From an uncultured Prevotellaceae bacterium (GTDB lineage Bacteria > Bacteroidota > Bacteroidia > Bacteroidales > Bacteroidaceae), in the NCBI GenBank assembly GCA_902794405.1, contig CADBHI010000005.1, forward strand, positions 1 to 62,080: a stretch of DNA of 62,080 nucleotides, read 5' to 3'. Within the stretch, counting starts at the first letter, position 1; every line of letters begins with the position of its first letter. Below are positions 28,579-37,420 of this stretch, in pieces. A program made the translations under genes and the position numbers. The notes below the pieces were generated by a model. The model had not been told where the DNA came from and did not search any database. It saw nothing but the letters and a program-made list of their open reading frames with translations.

Positions 28579-29394
28579 TTATCTTCGCAACAGACCTACA
28601 TAAATGAATTTGCGAATGGAATTGGGCAGGTTGCGGACCGTAGTACGGTAGATGATGTTCTGCATCATCGTTCCCCAGCCGATATGCCCCATCTTATGGA
28701 GTTTCTTTTGGAAGCGAATTTCCGTACAGGAGTACTTAAAACCGCCACGACGCAGGAACATGTCGGGCGACATGCGGAAGAATAGCAGCGAACGCTGGAT
28801 ATTATGGAAATGGCAGCCCGTTTGTATCATGCGTACCCACAGGTAGTAGTCTTCAAAAAGATGGAAGGGCTGGTAACTGCCTGCACGCTCAACAGCCTTG
28901 CGTCGGAAGACAACGGTAGGATGGTTCATGGGGTTACGCTTGTGGCTGAAGCTCACGATGTCGGCATGCTCCTGAGGGGGCTTACGCGACGACACCACAT
29001 TGTCCACTTCGCCAGAAAACTCGTCTATCCAACTGCCACAGACGTCGACATCGGGGTGTTCGGCCAACCACGTTACCTGCTCCTTAAAACGATCAGGTTT
29101 GCTGATGTCGTCAGTGTCCATTCGTGCCACGATGTCGTAGCTACAGTGTTTCAGGCCTTCGTTCAGTGCGCCACCTAAGCCACAACCCTTGTCAAGCTTT
29201 ATCAGCTTCATCTCCGGGTGTGAGGCCTGATACTCATCCATCACCTGAGCAATGGCTTCAGGGACAGGGCCATCCTGCACCAGCACCACCTCCGTTGGGG
29301 GTAGTGTTTGGCTGAATATGCTATCAAGGCTCTGACGCAGGAATTCAGGTTTTTCTTTATGATAGACAGACATCAGTACGGAAAACTCCACCAT
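28579..29394 (-). CDS. GT2 family glycosyltransferase (surface polysaccharide locus)
   Basis: About 271 residues from ATG 29394 (MVEFSVLMSVYHKEKPEFL); an ATG at 29433 adds 13 residues and is also possible. The longest frame (29514) begins upstream of the -7 element and is excluded. GT-A fold features: SVLMSVY at the start, VLVQDGPVP, NEGLKHCSYDIVARMDTDD with the metal-binding DxD, and a C-terminal acceptor part with NHPTVVFRRKAVERAGSY and EDYYLWVRM. It resembles inverting GT2 enzymes that add Gal, GalNAc or GlcNAc residues; sugar unknown. Lies at the 3' end of the polysaccharide locus but has its own promoter element. Confidence 0.85.
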   Translation of the reverse strand: MVEFSVLMSVYHKEKPEFLRQSLDSIFSQTLPPTEVVLVQDGPVPEAIAQVMDEYQASHPEMKLIKLDKGCGLGGALNEGLKHCSYDIVARMDTDDISKPDRFKEQVTWLAEHPDVDVCGSWIDEFSGEVDNVVSSRKPPQEHADIVSFSHKRNPMNHPTVVFRRKAVERAGSYQPFHLFEDYYLWVRMIQTGCHFHNIQRSLLFFRMSPDMFLRRGGFKYSCTEIRFQKKLHKMGHIGWGTMMQNIIYRTTVRNLPNSIRKFIYVGLLRR

Positions 29395-29460
29395 GTCGTA
29401 TTCTTCTTCAATAGTCAGTGTTACGCTCGCCATCGAACAAGGAAGTCGAGCGAGCGGATG

Positions 29461-29468
29461 CAAAGATA
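29461..29468 (-). promoter_or_regulatory. -7 promoter element for the terminal GT2 gene
   Basis: TATCTTTG on the minus strand in the 134-bp gap between the GT11 and GT2 genes. It places the transcription start below the ATG of the longest frame. Confidence 0.6.
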
Positions 29469-29528
29469 CAACATTTTTTTTATATGATGAAAGAAAATGC
29501 AGGAAAAATAGCAAATGACCTGCTTTTT

Positions 29529-30407
29529 CTATGGCTGCAAGCGTGTCCAGTCGTCAGGAACAGGGGAGTGAGTGCCGCTGATGTGAAGCCATTTCCAGGG
29601 TGCGACGACGAGTCGACCGGGATGTTGATTGAGCCATGCGCCCCACCACGAGAACGAGGAGTTGGCGATGATGTTGTGGCTGCAGAGTGACATGAGGTGT
29701 ATGTCCTGAACGCTGTTCTCGCCTCGGTTCCAGTCTACATAAATGATGACCTTGTCCGCCAACAGCGGTGCGATGTGCTCGCGACACCACCTCATGTCGT
29801 CGGAGAAGATGCAGTACAAATCACCGCCGACATGCTGTTGCATGTGGCTGATGGCCTTACGGTAGTAGTTCAGGTCGCAGATGTCGTGAAACAGCTTGTC
29901 CTTGGTGTAGTCGCCGCGTCGTACGTGGATGGCTATGCTGTTGGTGCTTTGCAGCCGTTGGGCAATCTCCCGGTTCCGATCGTCGACGAAAGTAGGGAAC
30001 CGGAAGGTCTGCAATATGACGTCGCGGATGTCACGGAAATACTCCTCATGTTGCCAATAGCCGTCGTAGTAGGTGCTCTGCGTCCGGGTCAGTGCCGTCG
30101 GCTCGTAGGTGAAGTCGGCGCGCTCCTTGAGCATGGAGCGACGCACGGGCAGCAGGCGACTGCCGATGCGCCACGACTGGAAGTTAGGGTATGGATAAGC
30201 AAGTCGGGCCACTTCGCGCCAGTTGGCTGCTTCATAGTCGGCTCCGAACACCTTTCCTATCTCAAAACCGCGATGCTTGGGGTACCCCCGGAAGCAGTTC
30301 AAGTCGATGAGCACCTGCTCATCTGGGAACCGCTGCTGCAGCGACTTGTAGAGGGCAAACTGGAACATCTGGTTGCCCAGACCACCTAATATTTTGACAA
30401 TCTTCAT
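29529..30407 (-). CDS. GT11 family alpha-1,2-fucosyltransferase
   Basis: 292 residues, usual GT11 length. GGLGNQMFQFALY at the N-terminus, the GDP-fucose-binding motif H161-V-R-R-G-D-Y, and NSSFSWWGAWLN near the C-terminus are the three hallmark blocks of GT11. It would transfer L-fucose from GDP-fucose to a galactose or similar residue on the polysaccharide repeat unit in the cytoplasm. FKP at 15890 could supply the donor. It is 3 bp downstream of the TIM-barrel-like gene in the wza-wzz-wzy-wzx operon. Confidence 0.92.
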   Translation of the reverse strand: MKIVKILGGLGNQMFQFALYKSLQQRFPDEQVLIDLNCFRGYPKHRGFEIGKVFGADYEAANWREVARLAYPYPNFQSWRIGSRLLPVRRSMLKERADFTYEPTALTRTQSTYYDGYWQHEEYFRDIRDVILQTFRFPTFVDDRNREIAQRLQSTNSIAIHVRRGDYTKDKLFHDICDLNYYRKAISHMQQHVGGDLYCIFSDDMRWCREHIAPLLADKVIIYVDWNRGENSVQDIHLMSLCSHNIIANSSFSWWGAWLNQHPGRLVVAPWKWLHISGTHSPVPDDWTRLQP

Positions 30408-30410
30408 CTT

Positions 30411-31592
30411 CTAATTCAGTTTAAATAGTAATATGTCGCCAGCCTGCACGGTATAGGAGGTCTTCATTGGTTCTTCGACCAACTGCTTGGTGAGGTGGCG
30501 TGGGGTGGCATTGGCAGCCTTGATACGCACCTTCATGGTGTCTTGGTAGTTCTTGTTGACAATGGCCAAATACCGGTGACCGTCTTTCTGGAACTGGGAG
30601 ACAACGGCACCTTTTCGGCCTGTCACCTTCAGCGACTTGATGTTACGGGGCATGACGGAAGCCTTCGTCGTACCTTCGGGGATAACGACAAGGTGGTTGA
30701 CTGACGTTACCTTAGCCTGATAAAACAGACGGGCGACAGACTTCAACTCACGGTTCAACTGCTGCACCAACTGATAGGTCTTGGTCTTCACACCGTCATG
30801 GGTGACGGGAGCGTCGTGGTAGTCGAACCCTTCATCCTTTCCTGGTGTCCAGTAGGTAAAAAACTGGATGGCCTGTGCACCGTAAGCCAGATTAGAGTAG
30901 GCCTGTAACCGCATGGTGGCCAGGGTTGGGTCAGGGTAGACATGATGGGGGACTGACAGTACGAAAGCCCAAAAGGGTTTGCCAGAGGCGAGACTCTCAT
31001 CACGTATAATCTCCAGGTTGTGGTACCATGTAGGACGCAGGCCGTCCTTGGTGATGGAGTAATTGTCGAACGACAACTGTTGGCATGACGTGGCAGCAGC
31101 CGTCTTGACATATTTCTTGTATTTGGGCGTTTTGTTGATGAGAGTCCAGCTCTCATAGCCATGAGGCAGCAGGTTGATGTAGAAGCAGTGGGTGCTGTCG
31201 ATGCGCTTCAAGCACTGGATCTCCTGCTCAAGCTCTTCCAGTTGGTCGACGGTGGGTTCGTCCTTCATCATATAGCCAAAGAAGCCCTTTTCGCGTTTCA
31301 GTGTATTAGCAGCCTTAACGGGATTCTTTGTCATCTCAGGACAGGGAGCCAACACCTTGACACCATATTTATCAGCAATGCGACAGGCTTTGACTAAAAG
31401 GTCGAGTGAACGGTACGGGTAGAGGCTGACGTTGAAGCCACACTCACTGAGCACACGAAAGTCCTCATCGGTAGTATGCCAGTCGGGTATGCCCATGTAG
31501 GCAATGATAGGCATCTCGCCGTCTGTAGCATGGCAGGTGGGTGCCATCAGGCTACTCATGAGTAGCAGCAGGAGGAGTCTTAATGTCTTCAT
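30411..31592 (-). CDS. Secreted TIM-barrel protein, glycoside-hydrolase-like, in the polysaccharide locus
   Basis: 393 residues, signal peptide MKTLRLLLLLLMSSLMAPTCHA. Residues about 27-300 read like a (beta/alpha)8 barrel: PIIAYMGIPDWH, CGFNVSLYPY, GVKVLAPCPEM, KGFFGYMMKDEPTVDQL (a Glu at the end of a strand as in clan GH-A acids), ATSCQQLSFDNYSI, and FFTYWTPG. A C-terminal beta domain follows. I cannot name a family. It overlaps the next upstream GT2 gene by 4 bp, so it is part of the operon. It could trim or remodel the exported polymer, but the catalytic pair is not certain. Confidence 0.65.
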   Translation of the reverse strand: MKTLRLLLLLLMSSLMAPTCHATDGEMPIIAYMGIPDWHTTDEDFRVLSECGFNVSLYPYRSLDLLVKACRIADKYGVKVLAPCPEMTKNPVKAANTLKREKGFFGYMMKDEPTVDQLEELEQEIQCLKRIDSTHCFYINLLPHGYESWTLINKTPKYKKYVKTAAATSCQQLSFDNYSITKDGLRPTWYHNLEIIRDESLASGKPFWAFVLSVPHHVYPDPTLATMRLQAYSNLAYGAQAIQFFTYWTPGKDEGFDYHDAPVTHDGVKTKTYQLVQQLNRELKSVARLFYQAKVTSVNHLVVIPEGTTKASVMPRNIKSLKVTGRKGAVVSQFQKDGHRYLAIVNKNYQDTMKVRIKAANATPRHLTKQLVEEPMKTSYTVQAGDILLFKLN

Positions 31593-32380
31593 ATTCTACC
31601 GAGATTTTTCTTTGTATTCAGAATCAGGTGTTGGTATGTCCACAACATCGTCTTAATGGCAATGTGATGCGGGTATTTCCCCAAAACAATAGCCTTGTCA
31701 CGAGCAAAAGTCTGGGGGATGTCCAGTTCCTGGGTAATCTGTCCTTCATGTCCGTGGATGGAACAGATGGTGAGTTGCGAGTCGTAGCACACACAGCGCC
31801 CCTTGAGCAGGCGGTAGTACCATTCCACATCGACCAGCCAGTGCAGTTCTTCGCAGAAAGGCTCCTTCAGCGTGCTTCGAAAGGCGATGCAGGCACAGGG
31901 ACCTATGGCATTAGCCAGAAACAGCAGCGACGGGTGGCACAGCACAAAGCGCTTCATAGGGGTGGTGAAGTGTGATTTCTTCTGATGACCGTCGACGATG
32001 ACCTCGATATTGGAGACAACGATGTCGGCTCCGTCGTTGAAGTGGCGTTCTATGCGTTGCAGGTAGTCTGTTCCGCTCATAGCCTCGTCGTGGTGCATCA
32101 AGATGATATACTGGCCGGTTGCCATCTGCAGGCCGTTATTCCAGTTTGAGATGGCTCCTGAGTCCGACTGGTGGTGGTAGTAGCGGAGATGGATGTCGGC
32201 GGGTAAACCGCTGACAGCGAGACCGTTCACGTAATCGGCAATGGCTGCGGTGGTGGAGTCGTCAGTCACGATGATCTCTAAGGCGACGCCCTGCTGCTGC
32301 AGAACAGACTCCAGAGCCCGTCTGAACAATTCCAGATTATTGAATACCGGAATGACGATACTGAACGTTGGCTTATTCAT
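31589..32380 (-). CDS. GT2 family glycosyltransferase
   Basis: 263 residues. N-terminal GT-A domain with FSIVIPVFNNLELFRRALESV, EIIVTDDST, GAISNWNNGLQMATGQYIILMHHDE, where HHDE takes the place of the usual DxD. The second half includes LVDVEWYYRLLKGRCVCYDS. The sugar cannot be told. It overlaps the wzx gene by 8 bp and the downstream TIM-barrel gene by 4 bp, so it is firmly in the operon. Confidence 0.85.
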   Translation of the reverse strand: MNKPTFSIVIPVFNNLELFRRALESVLQQQGVALEIIVTDDSTTAAIADYVNGLAVSGLPADIHLRYYHHQSDSGAISNWNNGLQMATGQYIILMHHDEAMSGTDYLQRIERHFNDGADIVVSNIEVIVDGHQKKSHFTTPMKRFVLCHPSLLFLANAIGPCACIAFRSTLKEPFCEELHWLVDVEWYYRLLKGRCVCYDSQLTICSIHGHEGQITQELDIPQTFARDKAIVLGKYPHHIAIKTMLWTYQHLILNTKKNLGRI

Positions 32381-33680
32381 CGCTATTGTCTTTCTTGAGC
32401 AGGAACATCATGTAGATGCCTATATAGATAGTCTTCAGCAGGTACGACAGCAACACGGCCAGTGCCAGTGCCGAGGCTCCCATGTTCTGACTCAGGAAGA
32501 GTTCCGACAGGCCAATGAGCAGCACAGCCCAGATCATATTCAGGCCAAAGCACGTCCACATCTTATCGCGGCTGTAGATGGACATCTCGATTACGTTGGA
32601 AACTGCTGAGAATACTGTCGACATGGCTAATAGCGTCAGCGGCATGAGGTCGGTGAACGACTGGCCGTAGAGCGGCATAATGTAGGGACTGAGTAGCGAC
32701 ACTGCCAGGGCAATCACCGTCGAGACAACGGCAATCAGCAGGATGTTGAGCACCAGCGTCTTCTTGAACTTGTGAACATCCAAGAGGCTTGACAGAATGG
32801 GCAGCACAATCTGACTGACGGTAGTAGGAATGAAGAGGATAATGACCTTCCACTGGTCGGCGGCCTCGAAGATGCCTAACTCCGCATAGCCGCTGCGACT
32901 GACCAGCATGGAACGGATAACGAAGAACACTGGAGCCACAGTCAAGGCCGACAACGTAGCGGGAATGCTGTAGGTAAAAAGCAGGCGCCAGTCTTCACGG
33001 CGAATGTTCTCTGTCTGCGTCATGATATGTTCACGTCGCAGGTTACGGCTGACAGACAGGCTGTTGGCTACATAGAGGACCACCACACCGATGCCAAAGC
33101 CAAGTATGGCGCCTTCTAACTGGTAGAGCCAAGCGCCAATCACCATGAAGACAGCTTCGCAGAGACTGCCGATAAAGGTGTTGATGGCTATGGAGCGAAA
33201 GTCTTCAAGACCCACCAAGATGCCGTTGGGTGCCCCATTGAGAATGGAGACAAAAAGCATGACGGCACCTAACTGCACAGCTGTGGTCAGAGCCGACGAG
33301 TGGAGCGCCTCGGTAGCCAGCACACCCGAAAGCAACAGCATGAGCACACCTACCAAGAGTCCTGCCCACCACGCAAACTTGTTGGAGAGCAGACAGATAG
33401 AGGCGGCATGCGCTGGGTCTGTCCTGCGATAGTTGGCAATATAGCGGGTGGCGGTGACACCAATGCCCGAAGTGCCAAGTACGATGAACATGCCAATGGT
33501 GGAGCGCACCATGCCCAACTGTCCGAACACCTCCTGTCCTAAGATGCGGGCACAGAAAATGCCGCTCAGCAAGACCAGGAACTTGCCTAATGCCGTTCCT
33601 GTGAACGACCAGAAGGCACCACTGGCCATGCGCTTCGCAATGTCTGAGGCCTTAATCTTGGTGAGTAGTCTGTTGGGCAT
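32373..33680 (-). CDS. wzx: Polysaccharide flippase, Wzx-type
   Basis: 435 residues from ATG 33680 (MPNRLLTKIKASDIAKRM), which follows the EpsG-type gene by 4 bp. A longer frame to 33785 would overlap that gene by about 100 bp and is less likely. About 12-14 hydrophobic helices in the MATE/MOP arrangement, with SGAFWSFTGTALGKFLVLLSG at the start and FIPTTVSQIVLPILSSL in the middle. It would flip undecaprenyl-linked repeat units across the inner membrane. Partner of the Wzy-type polymerase encoded just upstream. Confidence 0.85.
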   Translation of the reverse strand: MPNRLLTKIKASDIAKRMASGAFWSFTGTALGKFLVLLSGIFCARILGQEVFGQLGMVRSTIGMFIVLGTSGIGVTATRYIANYRRTDPAHAASICLLSNKFAWWAGLLVGVLMLLLSGVLATEALHSSALTTAVQLGAVMLFVSILNGAPNGILVGLEDFRSIAINTFIGSLCEAVFMVIGAWLYQLEGAILGFGIGVVVLYVANSLSVSRNLRREHIMTQTENIRREDWRLLFTYSIPATLSALTVAPVFFVIRSMLVSRSGYAELGIFEAADQWKVIILFIPTTVSQIVLPILSSLLDVHKFKKTLVLNILLIAVVSTVIALAVSLLSPYIMPLYGQSFTDLMPLTLLAMSTVFSAVSNVIEMSIYSRDKMWTCFGLNMIWAVLLIGLSELFLSQNMGASALALAVLLSYLLKTIYIGIYMMFLLKKDNSDE

Positions 33681-33684
33681 ATTG

Positions 33685-34833
33685 TTATACGCGGTAGATA
33701 TTAAAGTTGTGACGCTTCTGGTCGAAACGATAGAACTTGTATGGTGTATAGTGCTGCCATTCTGGCCGGAATGCATTAATGCCAATCATCTTGGCGGCAA
33801 ACACCAGTACTATCAGAATCTGAAGAAGTCGGTGGATACCAGGGAAAGACGGAGAGAAAGGCTCTTTCATGGCATTCGGATCAATGTACTTGAACAGCAT
33901 GAACAGAATGAGCGGCCACAAATACTCGTTGACCCTGGCAATAGGATAAATCACAAGCGAAACAATGCTAACACACAAGGCTATAGTGCATATCCAGAAA
34001 TAGAATGCGTCAATGTGGACTTTCCCACTTAAACGGTGAGCATAGGCTATAACGCCGACTATAAACGATAGAAGTGCAAAGTCAGCTAATCCGATAATGG
34101 AAATGGCGTTTTTCTGTACGGCAGCCTTGTAGTAAGGATGGTCACGAAGTCCTAAGACTGTAAGAAGCTCGAAGGTAAATGCAGCCAAGACAATAGATAT
34201 CCCGATAGCTATTATGGCATTCTTCCAACTCGGCTTGTTTTTACAGATAAGCGGTAGAAAGAGCAGAAAGTAAGCTGAATAGTGGAAAAGACCGGCACAA
34301 AGAATCAGCAGCACGTATTTCCACATCTTTCCTTTCCGGAAGTAGCCAAAGGCAATATAGAACAACAGAATGGCAAATGCTTGCCTGATAATGCAGAAAT
34401 GCGTAAACAACAGGTTGGAGACCAGCATGACGAAACACATCTTCGCAATATCTTTGCAATGTTGGGAAATAAACCATAGCTCGCCTATGGCAATAACCAG
34501 ACTGGAGAGAATGATAATAGTATAGGGATTCCTCGACACATATTTAATTAGGAAATGGACAAGAACCTGAAAGCCGTATTCGAACTGGTCAAGAAGGCGG
34601 AAAGTGAAAATGGAATCGTTCAGGTAGGACAAGGACTGGGCCCTATGGTAATAAAACCTGTAATAATGGGGTGAGTCATTCAATACCGTGATGTCACGAA
34701 ATCCAAAGAAGATGAATAACAACAAGAAACAGCAGACTATCTCAAATCGTCTGGCTGTCTCTGTGTTATCAAATCTCTTTGCCAAGAAATGTACCATCAG
34801 GAACAAGGCAAAATACAAGAAGATGATGACCAT
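33685..34833 (-). CDS. EpsG-type polysaccharide polymerase (Wzy role)
   Basis: 382 residues with roughly 10 hydrophobic helices. FFGFRDITVLNDSPHYYRFYYH and LFTHFCIIRQAFAILLFYIAFGYFRKGK match the EpsG family, which polymerises lipid-linked repeat units in the periplasm. Base composition is more AT-rich than the neighbouring housekeeping genes, as is usual for polymerase genes in variable surface loci. Located between wzz and wzx. Confidence 0.8.
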   Translation of the reverse strand: MVIIFLYFALFLMVHFLAKRFDNTETARRFEIVCCFLLLFIFFGFRDITVLNDSPHYYRFYYHRAQSLSYLNDSIFTFRLLDQFEYGFQVLVHFLIKYVSRNPYTIIILSSLVIAIGELWFISQHCKDIAKMCFVMLVSNLLFTHFCIIRQAFAILLFYIAFGYFRKGKMWKYVLLILCAGLFHYSAYFLLFLPLICKNKPSWKNAIIAIGISIVLAAFTFELLTVLGLRDHPYYKAAVQKNAISIIGLADFALLSFIVGVIAYAHRLSGKVHIDAFYFWICTIALCVSIVSLVIYPIARVNEYLWPLILFMLFKYIDPNAMKEPFSPSFPGIHRLLQILIVLVFAAKMIGINAFRPEWQHYTPYKFYRFDQKRHNFNIYRV

Positions 34834-34846
34834 ATCCTGACCCGTG

Positions 34847-36463
34847 TTACTTAGCTTCTTTCGTACCCTTGATGTTTAGTTTTACAAATAGTGTAGAGGC
34901 AGGTAATAAGATTCCTGCGAGCAATGCCAAGAACATCGTGAAGAACTTTTTGGGGAAGATAGGATCCAGTTTACCCATTGGCGGAGCAATCACACGGGTG
35001 TTTCTTGAACTGAACACTTGAGTGATATTGTTTTCCTCACGTTTCTCAAGTAGATAGATGTAAAGCGCCTCAATGATTTTCTGCTGGCGTTCCGCAGGAA
35101 GAATCTGTGTAATCTTCTCTGGCGCAACGGCTATCTCCTGCTTGAGCTTACTGTCTTCTTTGCTAATTCCCCGCTGACTGGCTTTTAGCTGGGCAACGCT
35201 TTGGTCAAGCGAGTTGACGATGGCCTTGCGCAATTCTGCTAACTGACTGTCTAATTCCATTACCAGCGGGTTGCTGCTGCTACTGTTCTCCGACATCCGA
35301 TTCCGTTGCAGCTGCACCTTGTTGTATTCCAGTATCTGTTTGGCAACGTTCTCATTGTCAGGCAGAAGATTGGCTGGGAGCACCTGATTCTTGTCGCCTA
35401 CTTCCTGCACTTGTTTGCGCATCTGTTCCATCATGTACAGCTGGTTGTTGATTTTTGTCTGGGCCTCATAGGTCAAGGCAGCATTCTCCATGTACATCTT
35501 GGCCGTCTGCTCATAATCGGGTATCAGGTGCTTACCCTTGAATTGGGCTATTGCCTTGTCTAAGTTAGACAATTCCAATTCGATATCCTTGATGCGTTCG
35601 TTAATGAAGTGAGTCGAAGCGTCGGCAGTACCCTTCTTCTCTTTTGTCCATTCCTCACGGTAGACTTGTATCAAAGTATTGATGATCTTCTCAGCACGGT
35701 CTCCAGAAATGTCCTGATATGAAATGCCGATAATGTCGGTAAGGTCATCGGCAACATCTATTTGTATATTCTTCACGCAACCCTCTACCGCATCATACTT
35801 CCTTTTCTTGGTAATACGGATGGTTCTTTCACCATCTTCTTTCATACAGTTGTCGAAATTCTTGGTAGAAATAACCGAAACAGGTCCTACAGGAGTCTGG
35901 CAGACGGTGTTCACCTTGCCTGACACCTCACCGTCGAACTTGTCCTTGTTCTTGCGGAATTTGTAAAGGGTGAAGGTGCCGTCCTTCTTCAGGTCCATTT
36001 TCATATAGGCACCATCCTTGTCCGTCATCTTGGGGAATGTCACCTTGATGGGCAGCGTTTCGTCATAGAGTTCTATCTTCCTGATACCTTTGTATGTCTG
36101 GTATACAATGTCAAGCTCCAGCCTGTTCACTACTTCTTCCATGAGTGCCGGCGACCTGAATATCTCCATCTCGTTATTCACATTCGAAGAGATGTTGATA
36201 CCTGCCATACTTGACAACATGCCCATGTTGGATACCAGCGAGGACAGCATACCGCCAGAACTACTTTCGTCCTTGATCAGTACTGAAGCACTACGCTCGT
36301 ATTTGGGATTAACCATCAGGATAAACAATAATGCCAGCAGGCAGCAGCAGACAATGCTGCATACAAACCATTTCCACTTGCGTTTGCACGCTTTCCAGAA
36401 GTCGCCCATCGAGGCGCTTTTCTCATTACCTATGACAGCTTTTTCGTATTCTTTGATTTCCAT
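34847..36463 (-). CDS. Polysaccharide chain-length determinant (Wzz/PCP type)
   Basis: 538 residues. One membrane helix near the N-terminus (WFVCSIVCCCLLALLFILMV, about 33-52), a long periplasmic part with coiled-coil helices (about 280-470), then a second helix (FFTMFLALLAGILLPASTLF) close to the C-terminus. SAGINISSNVNNEMEIF-type text near residue 90 is typical of Bacteroidetes polysaccharide co-polymerases. There is no C-terminal tyrosine kinase domain. It controls polymer length with Wza and Wzy. It starts 9 bp after wza. Confidence 0.87.
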   Translation of the reverse strand: MEIKEYEKAVIGNEKSASMGDFWKACKRKWKWFVCSIVCCCLLALLFILMVNPKYERSASVLIKDESSSGGMLSSLVSNMGMLSSMAGINISSNVNNEMEIFRSPALMEEVVNRLELDIVYQTYKGIRKIELYDETLPIKVTFPKMTDKDGAYMKMDLKKDGTFTLYKFRKNKDKFDGEVSGKVNTVCQTPVGPVSVISTKNFDNCMKEDGERTIRITKKRKYDAVEGCVKNIQIDVADDLTDIIGISYQDISGDRAEKIINTLIQVYREEWTKEKKGTADASTHFINERIKDIELELSNLDKAIAQFKGKHLIPDYEQTAKMYMENAALTYEAQTKINNQLYMMEQMRKQVQEVGDKNQVLPANLLPDNENVAKQILEYNKVQLQRNRMSENSSSSNPLVMELDSQLAELRKAIVNSLDQSVAQLKASQRGISKEDSKLKQEIAVAPEKITQILPAERQQKIIEALYIYLLEKREENNITQVFSSRNTRVIAPPMGKLDPIFPKKFFTMFLALLAGILLPASTLFVKLNIKGTKEAK

Positions 36464-36472
36464 AATAGTTCC

Positions 36473-37258
36473 TTACTTAAAAATCAGCATTGAGAGTGTT
36501 GCAGCTAATGAGACGATAGAGGTCCAGAACGAAATGCTGCGCGTCTCATTACCGTTAGCGGTCGACTGGCGGGCCTTCGTGTTGTTGGCCTTCACGTTGA
36601 TGATGTCGTTCTGCTTGATATAGAAAGCCTCCGATGTCAGCACGTCGCGACCAGAGTTCATGTTCACCACATACACCTTCTTGCCTGTAGGCGTCTCGCG
36701 GATCACCATCACGCTGTCACGCTTACCATAGGTGTCGATGCCTCCGGCACTGGCCAGGGCATCTGTCAGCGTGAACACATCCCTGTTGATCCAATAGGTG
36801 CCGGGCTGCTGCACCTCACCGATAACAGCAAAGTGAAGGTCCAGGAACTCAATGGTGACGTTGGCGTCCTTCAGCAGTTCCTCGCGCAGCTTGTTCTGCA
36901 CGGCCTGAGCAGCCTCCAAGCGGGTCAGTCCATTGACTGCCACCTTGCCGAGAGCAGGAATGTCAAGGCCACCGTCGCTATCAACCGTATAGCTCACATG
37001 CACTTTGTTGGCATCCACCTTCTCACCATCGGTGCTCGACGTGAACCCTTTGTTGAAAAGGTTGCTCATCAGCGGGTCCTTGCTTGTCACCATGACAGAA
37101 ATCTTGTCGCCTGGCTGTAGCCTAATCTGACGATTAGCCGGCAGAGTAATCTCCTGTCCGTCGGACAAGTCCTGGAAAAAGTTGTAGTTCTTGGGTGTCG
37201 AGCATGCCGCAACCATCAGGGTCGCGCAGGCAAGAATCAGCAGTTTTGTTGTCTTCAT
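36473..37258 (-). CDS. wza: Polysaccharide export outer-membrane lipoprotein (Wza type)
   Basis: 261 residues from ATG 37258 (MKTTKLLILACATLMVAAC), which places a lipobox with Cys19 directly after a good signal peptide; the longer frame to 37288 adds 10 residues and spoils it. Poly_export domain (QIRLQPGDKISVMVTSKDP ... DGGLDIPALGKVAVNGLTR) then SLBB domains (FAVIGEVQQPGTYWI) and a C-terminal hydrophobic helix SIVSLAATLSMLIFK. It forms the outer-membrane exit channel. First gene of the locus, behind a good promoter. Confidence 0.9.
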   Translation of the reverse strand: MKTTKLLILACATLMVAACSTPKNYNFFQDLSDGQEITLPANRQIRLQPGDKISVMVTSKDPLMSNLFNKGFTSSTDGEKVDANKVHVSYTVDSDGGLDIPALGKVAVNGLTRLEAAQAVQNKLREELLKDANVTIEFLDLHFAVIGEVQQPGTYWINRDVFTLTDALASAGGIDTYGKRDSVMVIRETPTGKKVYVVNMNSGRDVLTSEAFYIKQNDIINVKANNTKARQSTANGNETRSISFWTSIVSLAATLSMLIFK

Positions 37259-37307
37259 CGTTGTGTACCTTATTATATATAATAACACGGAATTTGCAAA
37301 TTTATTG

Positions 37308-37339
37308 CAAAGGTACGCATTTTATACGAACTGGCCAAA
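37308..37339 (-). promoter_or_regulatory. Promoter of the surface polysaccharide operon
   Basis: Minus strand TACCTTTG at 37308-37315 and TTTG at 37336-37339, spacing 20 bp. The -33 element lies inside the left arm of a 25-bp inverted repeat (37323-37347). Confidence 0.72.
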
Positions 37340-37420
37340 AATGCGAACCTAATTCTGCCGATTCCAACTGAAAAAGGCGTTACGCTGTCAAAAGCTTCGC
37401 ATTATTAGCCAGTTCGCATA
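37323..37420. repeat. 25-bp imperfect inverted repeat at the wza promoter
   Basis: Left arm 37323-37347 (TATACGAACTGGCC then AAAAATGCGAA) and right arm 37396-37420, whose complement reads TATGCGAACTGGC then TAATAATGCGAA. About 21 of 25 positions agree and 48 bp separate the arms. Possible regulator site, hairpin or recombination arms. Confidence 0.6.

Noticed and set aside
29697-30389. Plus-strand open frame of 230 codons opposite the GT11 gene
   Set aside because: The GT11 motifs on the minus strand are unambiguous; the opposite frame has no motif or promoter.
37308-37420. Invertible capsule promoter of the Bacteroides type
   Set aside because: The -7 element lies outside the inverted repeat, the arms are imperfect, and no invertase gene is in the window. 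Kept only as an inverted repeat.
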